NCBI RefSeq assembly: GCF_003202235.1
Contig: NZ_MASU01000005.1
Coordinates: 1,240,001-1,304,000 of the forward strand
Direction of reading: 5' to 3'
Length of the DNA: 64,000 nt
Origin: Prauserella flavalba
Lineage (GTDB): Bacteria > Actinomycetota > Actinomycetes > Mycobacteriales > Pseudonocardiaceae
Both the position numbers and the translations under genes were made by a program. Shown here piece after piece: positions 51,264-59,340 of this stretch. The stretch's first letter is position 1. Each line of letters begins with the position of its first letter. The notes below the pieces were generated by a model. It was not told where the DNA came from. It ran no database searches and saw only the letters and a program-made list of their open reading frames with translations.

Positions 51264-51890
51264 TCAGTCCCCGGCGGGGCTGAGCGCCAGCATCGTGCGG
51301 GCCAGATCGTCGGCCGCCGACGCGGCCCCGAGCAGCACCCGGTGCAGCTGGGCGTCCACGGCGTGCACCAGCAGCGCGGCCATGTGCTCCGGGTCGGCGC
51401 CGCCGCGGCCGCACCGGCGGAGCTGCGCGGCCAGCTCCACGGCGAGCGCCTCGTGCAGCGCCCGCACCCGCTCCACGCCGTCCGGCGTGCGTGGCGTGTG
51501 CTCGTAGAGCACCGCGTGCAGCCGGGGCCGATCCCGGTGCAGCCCGGTCACCGCGTCCGCGATCAGCCGCACGGTCGCCGCCCAGTCGGGGCGCGCGGCG
51601 GCGAGCTCCGCCCGCAGCGCCTCGAGCCGCTCCCCCGCCTCGTCGAGATGGCGCTCCGCCAGCGCGTGCAGCAGCGCCCGCTTGTTCGGGAAGTACTGGT
51701 AGAGCGTGCCGATCGAGACACCACCGCGTTCGGCGATCCGGTTGGTGGTGGCGGAGATGCCCTCGCGCTCGAAAACCTGAGCAGCCGCCTCCAGCACCAC
51801 CTCCACGGTCTCGCGGGACCGCTGCTGGCGCGGCCTTTTCCGGGGCGTGTCGATGATCGTCCTAACGCGAGTTGTCACGGGCCCGCGCAC
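51264..51890 (-). CDS. TetR-family transcriptional regulator
   Basis: The 208-aa frame has an HTH with T-N-R-I-A-E-R-G-G-V-S-I-G-T-L-Y-Q-Y-F-P-N-K, typical of TetR proteins, and a helical ligand domain. The start is unclear: GTG 51890 and GTG 51878 are both possible, and neither has a clear ribosome site. It is divergent from an alpha/beta hydrolase and probably represses it. Possible leaderless starts cannot be excluded. Confidence 0.82.
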   Translation of the reverse strand: MRGPVTTRVRTIIDTPRKRPRQQRSRETVEVVLEAAAQVFEREGISATTNRIAERGGVSIGTLYQYFPNKRALLHALAERHLDEAGERLEALRAELAAARPDWAATVRLIADAVTGLHRDRPRLHAVLYEHTPRTPDGVERVRALHEALAVELAAQLRRCGRGGADPEHMAALLVHAVDAQLHRVLLGAASAADDLARTMLALSPAGD

Positions 51891-51907
51891 CCGCTGGGAT
51901 CGAGGTC

Positions 51908-52810
51908 ATGCACGAAGCCTACCTCGCCCGGCTGCCCGAGGACCTGCGCGCGAACCCGTTGCCGCACAGGGAGTCCACGTGGTGGCGGTGGCGCGATGCC
52001 GACGTCCATCTCGAGCGCGTGGGCGATCCCGCGGCACCCGTCCGGGTGCTCCTGCTGCACGGCGCGGGCGGGCACGCGGGCGCCCTGTGGCCCTACGCCG
52101 CCTACGCCGCGCGGCACGGACTGCACGTCGTGGTCCCCGACCTGCCCGGCTACGGGCACACGCGCGTTCCACGGCGCGCCGCCGTGCGCTACCCCGACTG
52201 GGTCGCGCTCGTCTGCGACCTCCTGCGCGCCGAGCGGGAGAACCACGCCGGGCGGCTCGTCGTCGTCGGCGCCAGCATGGGCGGGCTGCTGGCATACGAC
52301 GCCGCGACGCGGACCGGGCTCGCCGACCGCGTGCTGGTGACCTGCCTGTTCGACCCGAGGGACCCGGTGGCGCGCAAGCACATCTCGCGGTTCGCCTGGC
52401 TCGGCTCCGCCGCCCGCGCGGCGCTGCGCGTGCTCGCCGGGCCGCTCGGCTACCTGCGGGTGCCCCTGCGCTGGGTCACCAACATGGGGGCGATCAGCAA
52501 CGATCCAGCGCTGACGAGCCTGGTGCTGCGCGACCGGCTCGGCGGCGGCAACCGGGTGCCGCTGGGCTTCCTGCGCAGCTTCCTCGACTCGGCGCCCGGC
52601 GTGGAGCCCGAACACGCGACGGGTCCGGCGTTCGTGCTCGCCCATCCCGGCGAGGACCGGTGGACGCCCACGGAGGTCAGCCTGCGCTTCTTCGACCGCC
52701 TCGCCGCACCGAAGGAGCTGGTGCTGCTGGAGGGGGCCGGGCATTACCCCGTGGAGGCTCCCGGCGCCCACCGCCTGGCCGAGCTGATCGTCGCATTCGG
52801 CCGCGAGTGA
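51908..52810 (+). CDS. Alpha/beta hydrolase
   Basis: The 300-aa hydrolase has L-L-L-H-G-A-G-G (oxyanion loop), the nucleophile elbow G-A-S-M-G-G, and a late H in G-A-G-H-Y-P-V. TGGGAT (51895-51900) ends 7 nt before ATG 51908, with TTGTCA 17 bp further upstream, so the transcript is probably leaderless. Being divergent from a TetR regulator suggests inducible ester or lactone hydrolysis. The substrate is not evident. Confidence 0.83.
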   Translation: MHEAYLARLPEDLRANPLPHRESTWWRWRDADVHLERVGDPAAPVRVLLLHGAGGHAGALWPYAAYAARHGLHVVVPDLPGYGHTRVPRRAAVRYPDWVALVCDLLRAERENHAGRLVVVGASMGGLLAYDAATRTGLADRVLVTCLFDPRDPVARKHISRFAWLGSAARAALRVLAGPLGYLRVPLRWVTNMGAISNDPALTSLVLRDRLGGGNRVPLGFLRSFLDSAPGVEPEHATGPAFVLAHPGEDRWTPTEVSLRFFDRLAAPKELVLLEGAGHYPVEAPGAHRLAELIVAFGRE

Positions 52811-52822
52811 AACCTTCGGCCA

Positions 52823-52854
52823 GGCGCCTGCGATAACAAACCGGTACAGGCGCC
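52823..52854. repeat. Inverted repeat between hydrolase and LAL regulator
   Basis: GGCGCCTG (52823-52830) and CAGGCGCC (52847-52854) are perfect 8-bp arms around a 16-nt, AT-rich loop. It may terminate the hydrolase transcript or be an operator for the LAL-type regulator just downstream. Confidence 0.5.
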
Positions 52855-52869
52855 AGGAACGGGGGCTCG

Positions 52870-55599
52870 TTGACCGCCAGCGACGGTATGAAGGCACCGC
52901 GGTACCGCCGCGCGGAACGCGAGACGCTGGAGCGGTTGCTGGCCGACGTGCGCGCGGGCCGCAGCCGGACGCTCGTGGTGCGCGGCGAACCGGGGATCGG
53001 CAAGACCGCCCTGCTGGACCACCTCGCCGGGCACACGTCCGGCTGCCAGGTGACCCGGGCCGCCGGGGTGCAGGCCGAGCGGGAGCTGTCGTTCGCCGGT
53101 CTGCACCAGTTGTGCCTGCCGCTGCTCGGCGGGCTGGACCGCCTGCCGGATCCCCAGCGGGAGGCACTCGGCACCGTCTTCGGGCTCAGCGCGGGCAGGC
53201 GGCCGGACCCGTTCCTGGTGGGGCTGGCCGTCCTGGGCCTGTTCGCCGACGCCGCCGGGGAAAGCCCGCTCGTGTGCCTCGTCGACGACGTCCAGTGGCT
53301 GGACCACGCGTCGGCGCGGACGCTGGCGTTCGTGGCCCGCCGTCTGCTCGCCGAGTCGGTGGCCCTCGTGTTCGCCACGCGGGAGACGGCCGAGGGCGCG
53401 GGGCTCGCCGGGCTGGCCGAGCTGCCGGTGGAGGGACTGCCGCCCGCGCAGGCGCGGGCGTTGCTGCTGTCGGCCTTGCGCGCACCGGTGGACGAGCGCG
53501 TCGTCGACCAGATCGTCGCGGAGACCGGCGGCAACCCGCTGGCGTTGCTGGAGCTGCCGAAGGCCATGTCGCCCGCGGAGCTGGCCGGCGGGTTCGGCTT
53601 GCCGGGACGCACGCTGCCGAGCCGGATCGAGGAGAGCTTCCAGCGGCGACTGGGCGCGCTCGGTGCCCGGACGCGCCGGCTGCTGCTGGTCGCGGCGGCG
53701 GACCCGCTCGGTGATCCGGTGCTGCTCTGGCGCGCGGCGGGGCGGCTCGGCCTCGGTATGGACGAGGCGGAGCCGGCGGTGGCTGACGGTCTCGTGGAGT
53801 TCGGCGCCAGGGTGCGGTTCCGGCATCCGCTGGTGCGCTCGGCGGTGTACCGGGGCGCGTCGGCGGCGCACCGGCGGCGCGCCCACGCCGCCCTCGCGCA
53901 GGCGACCGACCCCGCGGCCGACCCGGACCGGCTGGCCTGGCACCGGGCGCAGGCCGTCGCCTGGCCGGACGAGGCCGTGGCCGCGGCGCTGGAACGCGGT
54001 GCCGCGCGGGCGCGGGCCCGTGGCGGGCTGGCGGCGGCCGCGGCGTTCCTGGAACGCGCCGTCGAGCTGACGGAGGTACCGGAGGACCGGTCCCGGCGTG
54101 CGCTTGCGGCGGCGCGCACCGCGCTGGACGCCGGCGCACCGGACACGGCGTCGGGGCTGCTGGCCGTCGCGCAGTCGGGGCACCTGGACGAGCTGCACCA
54201 CGCCAGGGTGGACCTGCTGCGGGCCCAGATCGCGTTCTCGGTGCGGAAGAGCGGCGACGCGCCCGGCCTGCTGCTCAAGGCGGCGCACCGGCTCGAGTCG
54301 CTCGACACCGCCCTGGCTCGCGAGACGTGCCTGGAGGCGCTCGACGCCGCGTTGTTCGCGGGCCCGCTCGCCAACGGCGTGGGCGTGCGGGAAGCGGCGC
54401 AGGCGGCCCTCGACGCACCGCCCGCGCCCAGCTCGCGCCCGGTTGACCTGCTCCTCGACGGACTGGCGGTCCGCTTCACCGAGGGGTTCGCCGAGGGCAG
54501 CGCCCCGTTGCGGCGCGCCCTCGACTCCTTCCGCGCCCACGGCGGGGAGGACGACCTGCGGTGGTTCTGGCTGTTCTGTCGCGTGGCGAGGGACCTGTGG
54601 CGGTTCGAGACGTGGGATGAGCTGTCAGCGACACACATCCGGGTCGCCAGGGACACCGGTGCGCTCACGGTGCTGCCGTTCGCGCTCAGCTCACGGCTGC
54701 TGATCCACCTGTTCGCGGGCGAGCTCACCGAGGCGGCGGCCCTGCAGGACGAGGTCGAGGCGGTCACCGAGGCGGCGGGGACCCAGCTCGCGCCGTACGG
54801 GGCGATGCTGCTGGCCGCGTGGCGCGGCGACCGGGAGGAGACGGGACGGCTCGCCGGGCGCGCGCGCGAGGAGGCGCTGTCGCGCGGCGAGGGCATCGCG
54901 CTGAGCACGGCGTGGTGGGCGAGCGCGCTCGTCGACAACGCCCGCGGCCACTACAGCGAGGCGCTGGCCGGGGCCGAGCGCGCGAGCGAGCCGCCCGAGG
55001 AGTCGTGGTTCTCCACCTGGGCGTCGGTGGAGCTGATCGAGGCTGCGACGCGATGCGGCACACCCGAGCGCGCCGAGGAGAGCTTCCGCTGGCTCACCGC
55101 CGCCACGCAGGCCGGCGGCACCGAGTGGGGGCTGGGGATCCAGGCCCGCTCCCGTGCGTTGCTGTCCCGCGGAACCGCGGCGGAAGAGGCGTATCGCGAA
55201 GCCATCGAGCGGCTCGGCCGCACGCGGGTCCGCAGCGAGCTGGCGCGGGCGCACCTGGTCTACGGCGAGTGGCTGCGCAGGGAGAGCCGTCGCCTCGACG
55301 CCCGCGAGCAGCTGCGGAGGGCGCACGAGTTGTTCGCGGCGATGGGGATGGCCGGCTTCGCCGACCGCGCCGCCCGTGAGCTGCGGGCCACCGGCGCGGC
55401 GGCCCGGCAGCACCCCGGTGAGCCGGGCACGGCGCTGACCGCGCAGGAGGCACAGGTTGTCCGGCTGGTCAGGGAAGGCTTGTCGAACGCGGAGATCGGC
55501 GCCCGGCTCTTCATCAGCCCGCGCACCGTCGAATGGCACCTGAGCAGGATCTTCGGCAAGCTCGGCGTGCGATCCCGGCGGCAGCTCGGGTCGTCATGA
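52870..55599 (+). CDS. LuxR-family large ATP-binding (LAL) regulator
   Basis: The 909-aa regulator has an N-terminal AAA-type ATPase (Walker A G-E-P-G-I-G-K-T near residues 39-46, Walker B V-C-L-V-D-D-V-Q-W). A long helical TPR-like middle follows, and a C-terminal LuxR HTH (L-T-A-Q-E-A-Q-V-V-R-L-V-R-E-G, T-V-E-W-H-L-S-R-I-F). LAL regulators activate catabolic or secondary-metabolite genes. TTG 52870 has GGGGG upstream; ATG 52888 is the alternative. It converges with the MarR gene, overlapping it by six bases. Confidence 0.85.
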   Translation: MTASDGMKAPRYRRAERETLERLLADVRAGRSRTLVVRGEPGIGKTALLDHLAGHTSGCQVTRAAGVQAERELSFAGLHQLCLPLLGGLDRLPDPQREALGTVFGLSAGRRPDPFLVGLAVLGLFADAAGESPLVCLVDDVQWLDHASARTLAFVARRLLAESVALVFATRETAEGAGLAGLAELPVEGLPPAQARALLLSALRAPVDERVVDQIVAETGGNPLALLELPKAMSPAELAGGFGLPGRTLPSRIEESFQRRLGALGARTRRLLLVAAADPLGDPVLLWRAAGRLGLGMDEAEPAVADGLVEFGARVRFRHPLVRSAVYRGASAAHRRRAHAALAQATDPAADPDRLAWHRAQAVAWPDEAVAAALERGAARARARGGLAAAAAFLERAVELTEVPEDRSRRALAAARTALDAGAPDTASGLLAVAQSGHLDELHHARVDLLRAQIAFSVRKSGDAPGLLLKAAHRLESLDTALARETCLEALDAALFAGPLANGVGVREAAQAALDAPPAPSSRPVDLLLDGLAVRFTEGFAEGSAPLRRALDSFRAHGGEDDLRWFWLFCRVARDLWRFETWDELSATHIRVARDTGALTVLPFALSSRLLIHLFAGELTEAAALQDEVEAVTEAAGTQLAPYGAMLLAAWRGDREETGRLAGRAREEALSRGEGIALSTAWWASALVDNARGHYSEALAGAERASEPPEESWFSTWASVELIEAATRCGTPERAEESFRWLTAATQAGGTEWGLGIQARSRALLSRGTAAEEAYREAIERLGRTRVRSELARAHLVYGEWLRRESRRLDAREQLRRAHELFAAMGMAGFADRAARELRATGAAARQHPGEPGTALTAQEAQVVRLVREGLSNAEIGARLFISPRTVEWHLSRIFGKLGVRSRRQLGSS

Positions 55600-56073
55600 C
55601 CGTCCCGGCCCGTCCGGCTCGTGGCGGGGCAGCCCGCCGAGCACGGCATCCGCGATGTCGCCGAGTGCGTCGAGTTGGTCCCTGGTGAGCGCGTCGACGA
55701 CGTGCCTGCGCACCGCCTGCTCGTAGTGCGCCGTCGCCTCCTCGGCCAGTTCACGCCCGAGTTCGGTGATCTGCACGACGGTGCCGCGGTTGTCCTCGGC
55801 GCAGTCGAACCGCGTGACGAGCCCGCGCTGCTCCATGCGCCGCAGCTGGTGGGACAGCCTGCTTTTCTCCCAGCCGAGGCCACAGCGCAGGGCGAGTGCC
55901 CGCACGGCTTCACCGGGGGTGTCGAGCAGCGCGGTGAGGATCTCGAAGTCGGCCTCCGACAGGCCCGAGCACGCGGCGAGCTCCCGGTTGAGCTGACCGG
56001 CCAGCCGCACCCGCATCGACTGGTAGCGCGCCCACACGTCGGCCTGGCGCGCGGAGAGCCCGGAAGTAGCCAT
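55594..56073 (-). CDS. MarR-family regulator of the flavoprotein operon
   Basis: The 159-aa winged-helix protein has L-A-L-R-C-G-L-G-W-E-K-S-R-L-S-H-Q-L-R-R-M-E as its recognition helix and C-A-E-D-N-R-G in the wing. TACGCT (minus strand, 56085-56080) ends 6 nt before the ATG at 56073, so it is leaderless. It is divergent from the LLM-BBE fusion gene, with two perfect operators between them, and should repress both directions. Confidence 0.88.
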   Translation of the reverse strand: MATSGLSARQADVWARYQSMRVRLAGQLNRELAACSGLSEADFEILTALLDTPGEAVRALALRCGLGWEKSRLSHQLRRMEQRGLVTRFDCAEDNRGTVVQITELGRELAEEATAHYEQAVRRHVVDALTRDQLDALGDIADAVLGGLPRHEPDGPGRS

Positions 56074-56093
56074 GCCCCCAGCGTAACCCGGCA

Positions 56094-56109
56094 GGTTGAT
56101 GCGTCAACC
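56094..56109. promoter_or_regulatory. MarR operator 1
   Basis: GGTTGATGCGTCAACC is an inverted repeat with perfect GGTTGA/TCAACC arms. It is the exact reverse complement of the second copy at 56125-56140, with centres 31 bp apart. Confidence 0.85.
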
Positions 56110-56124
56110 TGACCGCGCTAACAT

Positions 56125-56140
56125 GGTTGACGCATCAACC
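56125..56140. promoter_or_regulatory. MarR operator 2
   Basis: GGTTGACGCATCAACC lies 13 bp before the flavoprotein ATG, just upstream of its AAGGAGCGAG ribosome site. A dimer here would block initiation of the rightward transcript. Confidence 0.85.
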
Positions 56141-56153
56141 TAAGGAGCGAGAG

Positions 56154-58412
56154 ATGCACTACGGTCATGCGCTGACCTTCGGCACGTTCCTCACCCCCTC
56201 GGCCAGAGACCCCGGACAGGTGGTGTCGCTCGCGACGCGCGCCGAGGAGCTCGGGTTCGACCTCGTCACCATCCAGGATCACCCGTACCAGCCCGCCCAC
56301 CTCGACGCCTGGACGCTCTTGACCTGGCTCGCCGGCCGCACCCGGCGCGTGACGCTCGCGCCGGGCGTGCTCAACCTTCCGCTGCGCGCCCCCGCCGTAC
56401 TGGCCGGGGCCGCGGCGAGCCTGGACCGGCTGTCCGGCGGCCGCCTCGCGCTCGCACTGGGCGCGGGCGCGTTCTGGAAGGCGATCGGCGCGATGGGCGG
56501 GCGCACGCTCTCCCCCGGCGAGTCGGTCGCCGCGCTCAGCGAGGCCATCGACCTCATCCGGGCGAGGTGGGACGTCACGGGCGAGGGCCCGGTCCGGCTG
56601 CACGGCGAGCACTACCACGTCGACGGCGCCGCGCGCGGACCCGCACCGGCCCACGACGTGCCACTGTGGCTCGGTGCGGCCAAACCGCGCATGCTGCGGC
56701 TGCTGGGTGAGAAGGCCGACGGCTGGGTGGTCACACACCAGCTGCTGCGGCCGGGACAGCTCGCCCAGGGCAACAGGCGCATCGACGAGGCCGCCGTGGC
56801 CGCGGGCCGGGACCCGAGGGAGATCCGGCGCCTGCTGAACGTCTCCGGCGACTTCCTCGGCGGCCCCGGCGAGAAGTGGGTCGAGGAGCTGCTGCCGCTC
56901 GTCGTGGACGACGGCGTGGGCACGTTCATTCTCATGACCGACGACGCGGAGACCCTCGAACGGTTCGCGGGCGAGGTCGCCCCCGCGCTGCGGGAGGCTG
57001 TCGAGCGGGAGCTGCCGGGCGCCTTCCGGCGGCCGCTCCGGCGCGCCGCGGTCCGGGCGAGGCGCCGGGAGGGCATCGCCTACGACGACCTGCCCGAGAC
57101 GCTGGCGGACACCACGATCGAGCCGGGCGACGTCGGCTACGCCGAGGTGAGGTCGACCTACCTGCGGGGCGGCGCGCCCGGGCTGGTGCTGCGGCCGGGC
57201 ACCGAGGAGGAGGTCGCCGAGGCGCTGGCCTTCGCGCGGGCGCACCCGCACCTGCCGCTGTCGCTGCGCAGCGGCGGGCACGGCATCAGCGGGCGCTCGA
57301 CCAACGACGGTGGGATCGTGCTCGACGTGTCCCGGCTCGACTCGATCGACGTGGTCGATCCCGCCCGCCGCCGTGTCCACATCGGACCCGGCGCGCGGTG
57401 GATGGATGTGGCCGCGGCGCTCGCGCCGCACGGGCTGGCGCTGACCTCCGGCGACTACGGCGGCGTCGGCGTCGGCGGGCTCGCCACGGCGGGCGGGCTC
57501 GGGTTCCTCGCCCGCAAGCACGGGCTGACGATCGACCACCTGCGCGCGGTGCGGATGGTGCTCGCCGACGGCTCCGTGGTCCGCGCGAGCGACCACGAGA
57601 ACCCGGACCTGTTCTGGGCCGTTCGCGGCGCGGGGGCGAACTTCGGCATCGTCACCTCGTTCGAGTTCGAGGCCGACGAGGTCGGTGACGTCGGCTGGGC
57701 CCAGCTCGTGTTCGACGCGAGCGACACGGCCGGGCTGCTGCACCGCTGGGGCGCCGCGCAGGAGGCCGCGCCGCGGGACGTGACGAGCTTCCTGCTCGTC
57801 AGCCCGCCCCGGCGTGGCAGGCCGCCGATGGCGCACCTGATGGCGATGGTCGACACCGCCGACCCGGAGACGATCCTCGACCGGCTACGTCCGCTCGCGG
57901 AGATCGGCCCGCTCTACGACCAGTCGGTGGTGCTCACCTCCTACGCCTCCGTCATGGCGAACGCGAGCCCCGACGCGCACGACGGCCGCGGAGAGCCGGT
58001 CACGAGGTCCGCCTTCGCCGAGCACATCACGCCGGAGTTCGCCGCCGACGCCGAACGGCTCATCCGCGGCGGCGCCGTCTACTTCTTCCAGATCAGGTCC
58101 GTCGGCGGCGCGGTGGCCGACGTGCCCCCGGACGCGACCGCGTACGCCCACCGGTCGGCCAACTTCTCCGTCACCACCTTCGGCGTGGACCGCCGGCGGG
58201 TCGACGCCGCGTGGGACCGGCTCGCCGAGCACGTCGACGGGCTGTACCTCAGCTTCGAGACCGATACCCGGCCGGAGCGGCTCGCCGACGCCTTCCCGCC
58301 CGCGACGCTGCGACGGCTGCGCGAGCTCAAGGCCGCCTACGACCCGGACAACGTCTTCCGCGACAACTTCAACATCACCCCGAGCACGACCAAGGAGCCA
58401 ACCCATGCCTGA
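56154..58412 (+). CDS. Fusion of an LLM-type flavin monooxygenase and a BBE-type FAD oxidase
   Basis: The 752-aa protein combines two enzymes. Residues 1 to about 285 form a luciferase-like (LLM) FMN/F420 oxidoreductase barrel (L-V-T-I-Q-D-H-P-Y-Q-P near the N-terminus). About 315 to the end is a FAD-linked oxidase of the berberine-bridge type, with the covalent-FAD histidine at 376 (R-S-G-G-H-G) but no partner cysteine for a second flavin bond. Sequential oxidation of one substrate is plausible, with FAD-linked dehydrogenation following or preceding monooxygenation. ATG 56154 has AAGGAG upstream. Control is by the divergent MarR. Confidence 0.82.
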   Translation: MHYGHALTFGTFLTPSARDPGQVVSLATRAEELGFDLVTIQDHPYQPAHLDAWTLLTWLAGRTRRVTLAPGVLNLPLRAPAVLAGAAASLDRLSGGRLALALGAGAFWKAIGAMGGRTLSPGESVAALSEAIDLIRARWDVTGEGPVRLHGEHYHVDGAARGPAPAHDVPLWLGAAKPRMLRLLGEKADGWVVTHQLLRPGQLAQGNRRIDEAAVAAGRDPREIRRLLNVSGDFLGGPGEKWVEELLPLVVDDGVGTFILMTDDAETLERFAGEVAPALREAVERELPGAFRRPLRRAAVRARRREGIAYDDLPETLADTTIEPGDVGYAEVRSTYLRGGAPGLVLRPGTEEEVAEALAFARAHPHLPLSLRSGGHGISGRSTNDGGIVLDVSRLDSIDVVDPARRRVHIGPGARWMDVAAALAPHGLALTSGDYGGVGVGGLATAGGLGFLARKHGLTIDHLRAVRMVLADGSVVRASDHENPDLFWAVRGAGANFGIVTSFEFEADEVGDVGWAQLVFDASDTAGLLHRWGAAQEAAPRDVTSFLLVSPPRRGRPPMAHLMAMVDTADPETILDRLRPLAEIGPLYDQSVVLTSYASVMANASPDAHDGRGEPVTRSAFAEHITPEFAADAERLIRGGAVYFFQIRSVGGAVADVPPDATAYAHRSANFSVTTFGVDRRRVDAAWDRLAEHVDGLYLSFETDTRPERLADAFPPATLRRLRELKAAYDPDNVFRDNFNITPSTTKEPTHA

Positions 58413-59304
58413 CTACGGACACGACCTGCTGTTCGGCACCTTCGTCACCCCGTCGGTCTCGCCTGCCCACCACGCGGTGGACCTCGCGGTGACGGCCGAC
58501 CGGGCCGGCCTCGACCTCGTGACGTTCCAGGACCATCCCTACCAGCCGCGCTTCCACGACACGTGGACGTTGCTGTCCTATGTGGCCTCGCGGACCGAGC
58601 GGATCCACCTCAGTGGCAACGTGCTCAGCCTGCCGCTGCGGCAGCCCGCCGTACTGGCCCGCAGCGCAGCGAGCCTCGACCTCCTCAGCGGAGGGCGAGT
58701 CGAGCTGGGCCTCGGCGCGGGCGCGTTCTGGGACGCCATCGACGCGATGGGCGGCCGCAGGCTCTCCCCCGCGCAGGCGGTGGCCGCCCTGGAGGAGGCC
58801 ATCGCCATCATGCGGCAGCTCTGGGCCGCCGACCGGCCCGGCGGCGTGCACGTGAAGGGCGACTACTACACCGCCGACGGCGCGAAGCGCGGCCCGGCCC
58901 CGGCACACGACATCGGGATCTGGGTCGGTGCCTACAAGCCCCGGATGCTGGCGCTGACCGGCCGCGCCGCCGACGGGTGGCTGCCCTCGCTGCCGTACCT
59001 GCCCGGCGGCCCCTCGGACCTCGCCGACCTGAACGCACGCATCGACGAGGCGGCGACCTCGGCCGGGCGCTCGCCGTCGGACGTGCGGCGTCTGCTCAAC
59101 CTCAACGGGCGGTTCAGCGACACGAGCACGTCGCTGCTCAACGGCCCGCCGGACCAGTGGGCCGAGGAGCTCGCCGGGCTGACGTTGGAGCACGGCATCA
59201 CGGGCTTCGTGCTGGCCACCGACGACGAGTACGCCACCGAGCTGTTCGCGTCGGAGGTCGCGCCCGCCACGAGGGAGCTGGTCGCCGCCGAACGACGAGG
59301 GTAG
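58405..59304 (+). CDS. Stand-alone LLM-class flavin-dependent oxidoreductase
   Basis: The 299-aa protein is a closely related paralogue of the N-terminal half of the upstream fusion (shared D-L-V-T-x-Q-D-H-P-Y-Q-P, then L-P-L-R-x-P-A-V-L-A, and G-A-G-A-F-W). Its start overlaps the fusion gene by 8 bp, so the two are made together. It may supply reduced flavin/F420 chemistry or a second oxidation step. A duplication followed by fusion explains the pair. The cofactor (FMN or F420) cannot be decided here. Confidence 0.85.
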   Translation: MPDYGHDLLFGTFVTPSVSPAHHAVDLAVTADRAGLDLVTFQDHPYQPRFHDTWTLLSYVASRTERIHLSGNVLSLPLRQPAVLARSAASLDLLSGGRVELGLGAGAFWDAIDAMGGRRLSPAQAVAALEEAIAIMRQLWAADRPGGVHVKGDYYTADGAKRGPAPAHDIGIWVGAYKPRMLALTGRAADGWLPSLPYLPGGPSDLADLNARIDEAATSAGRSPSDVRRLLNLNGRFSDTSTSLLNGPPDQWAEELAGLTLEHGITGFVLATDDEYATELFASEVAPATRELVAAERRG

Positions 59305-59308
59305 ATAC

Positions 59309-59320
59309 TTTACGAGTAAA
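59309..59320. promoter_or_regulatory. Putative MarR operator before the FUSC gene
   Basis: TTTACGAGTAAA has perfect TTTAC/GTAAA arms. It lies upstream of a TAAGCT -10 (59329-59334) placed 6 nt before GTG 59341. The MarR gene at the end of this operon is the probable binder. Confidence 0.65.
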
Positions 59321-59340
59321 TTACCTGTTAAGCTCTCCGG

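Noticed and set aside
52744-54540. A 598-codon minus-strand frame within the LAL regulator
   Set aside because: The sense frame has Walker motifs and a LuxR domain; the antisense frame is rich in Arg/Gly/Gln and has no domain.
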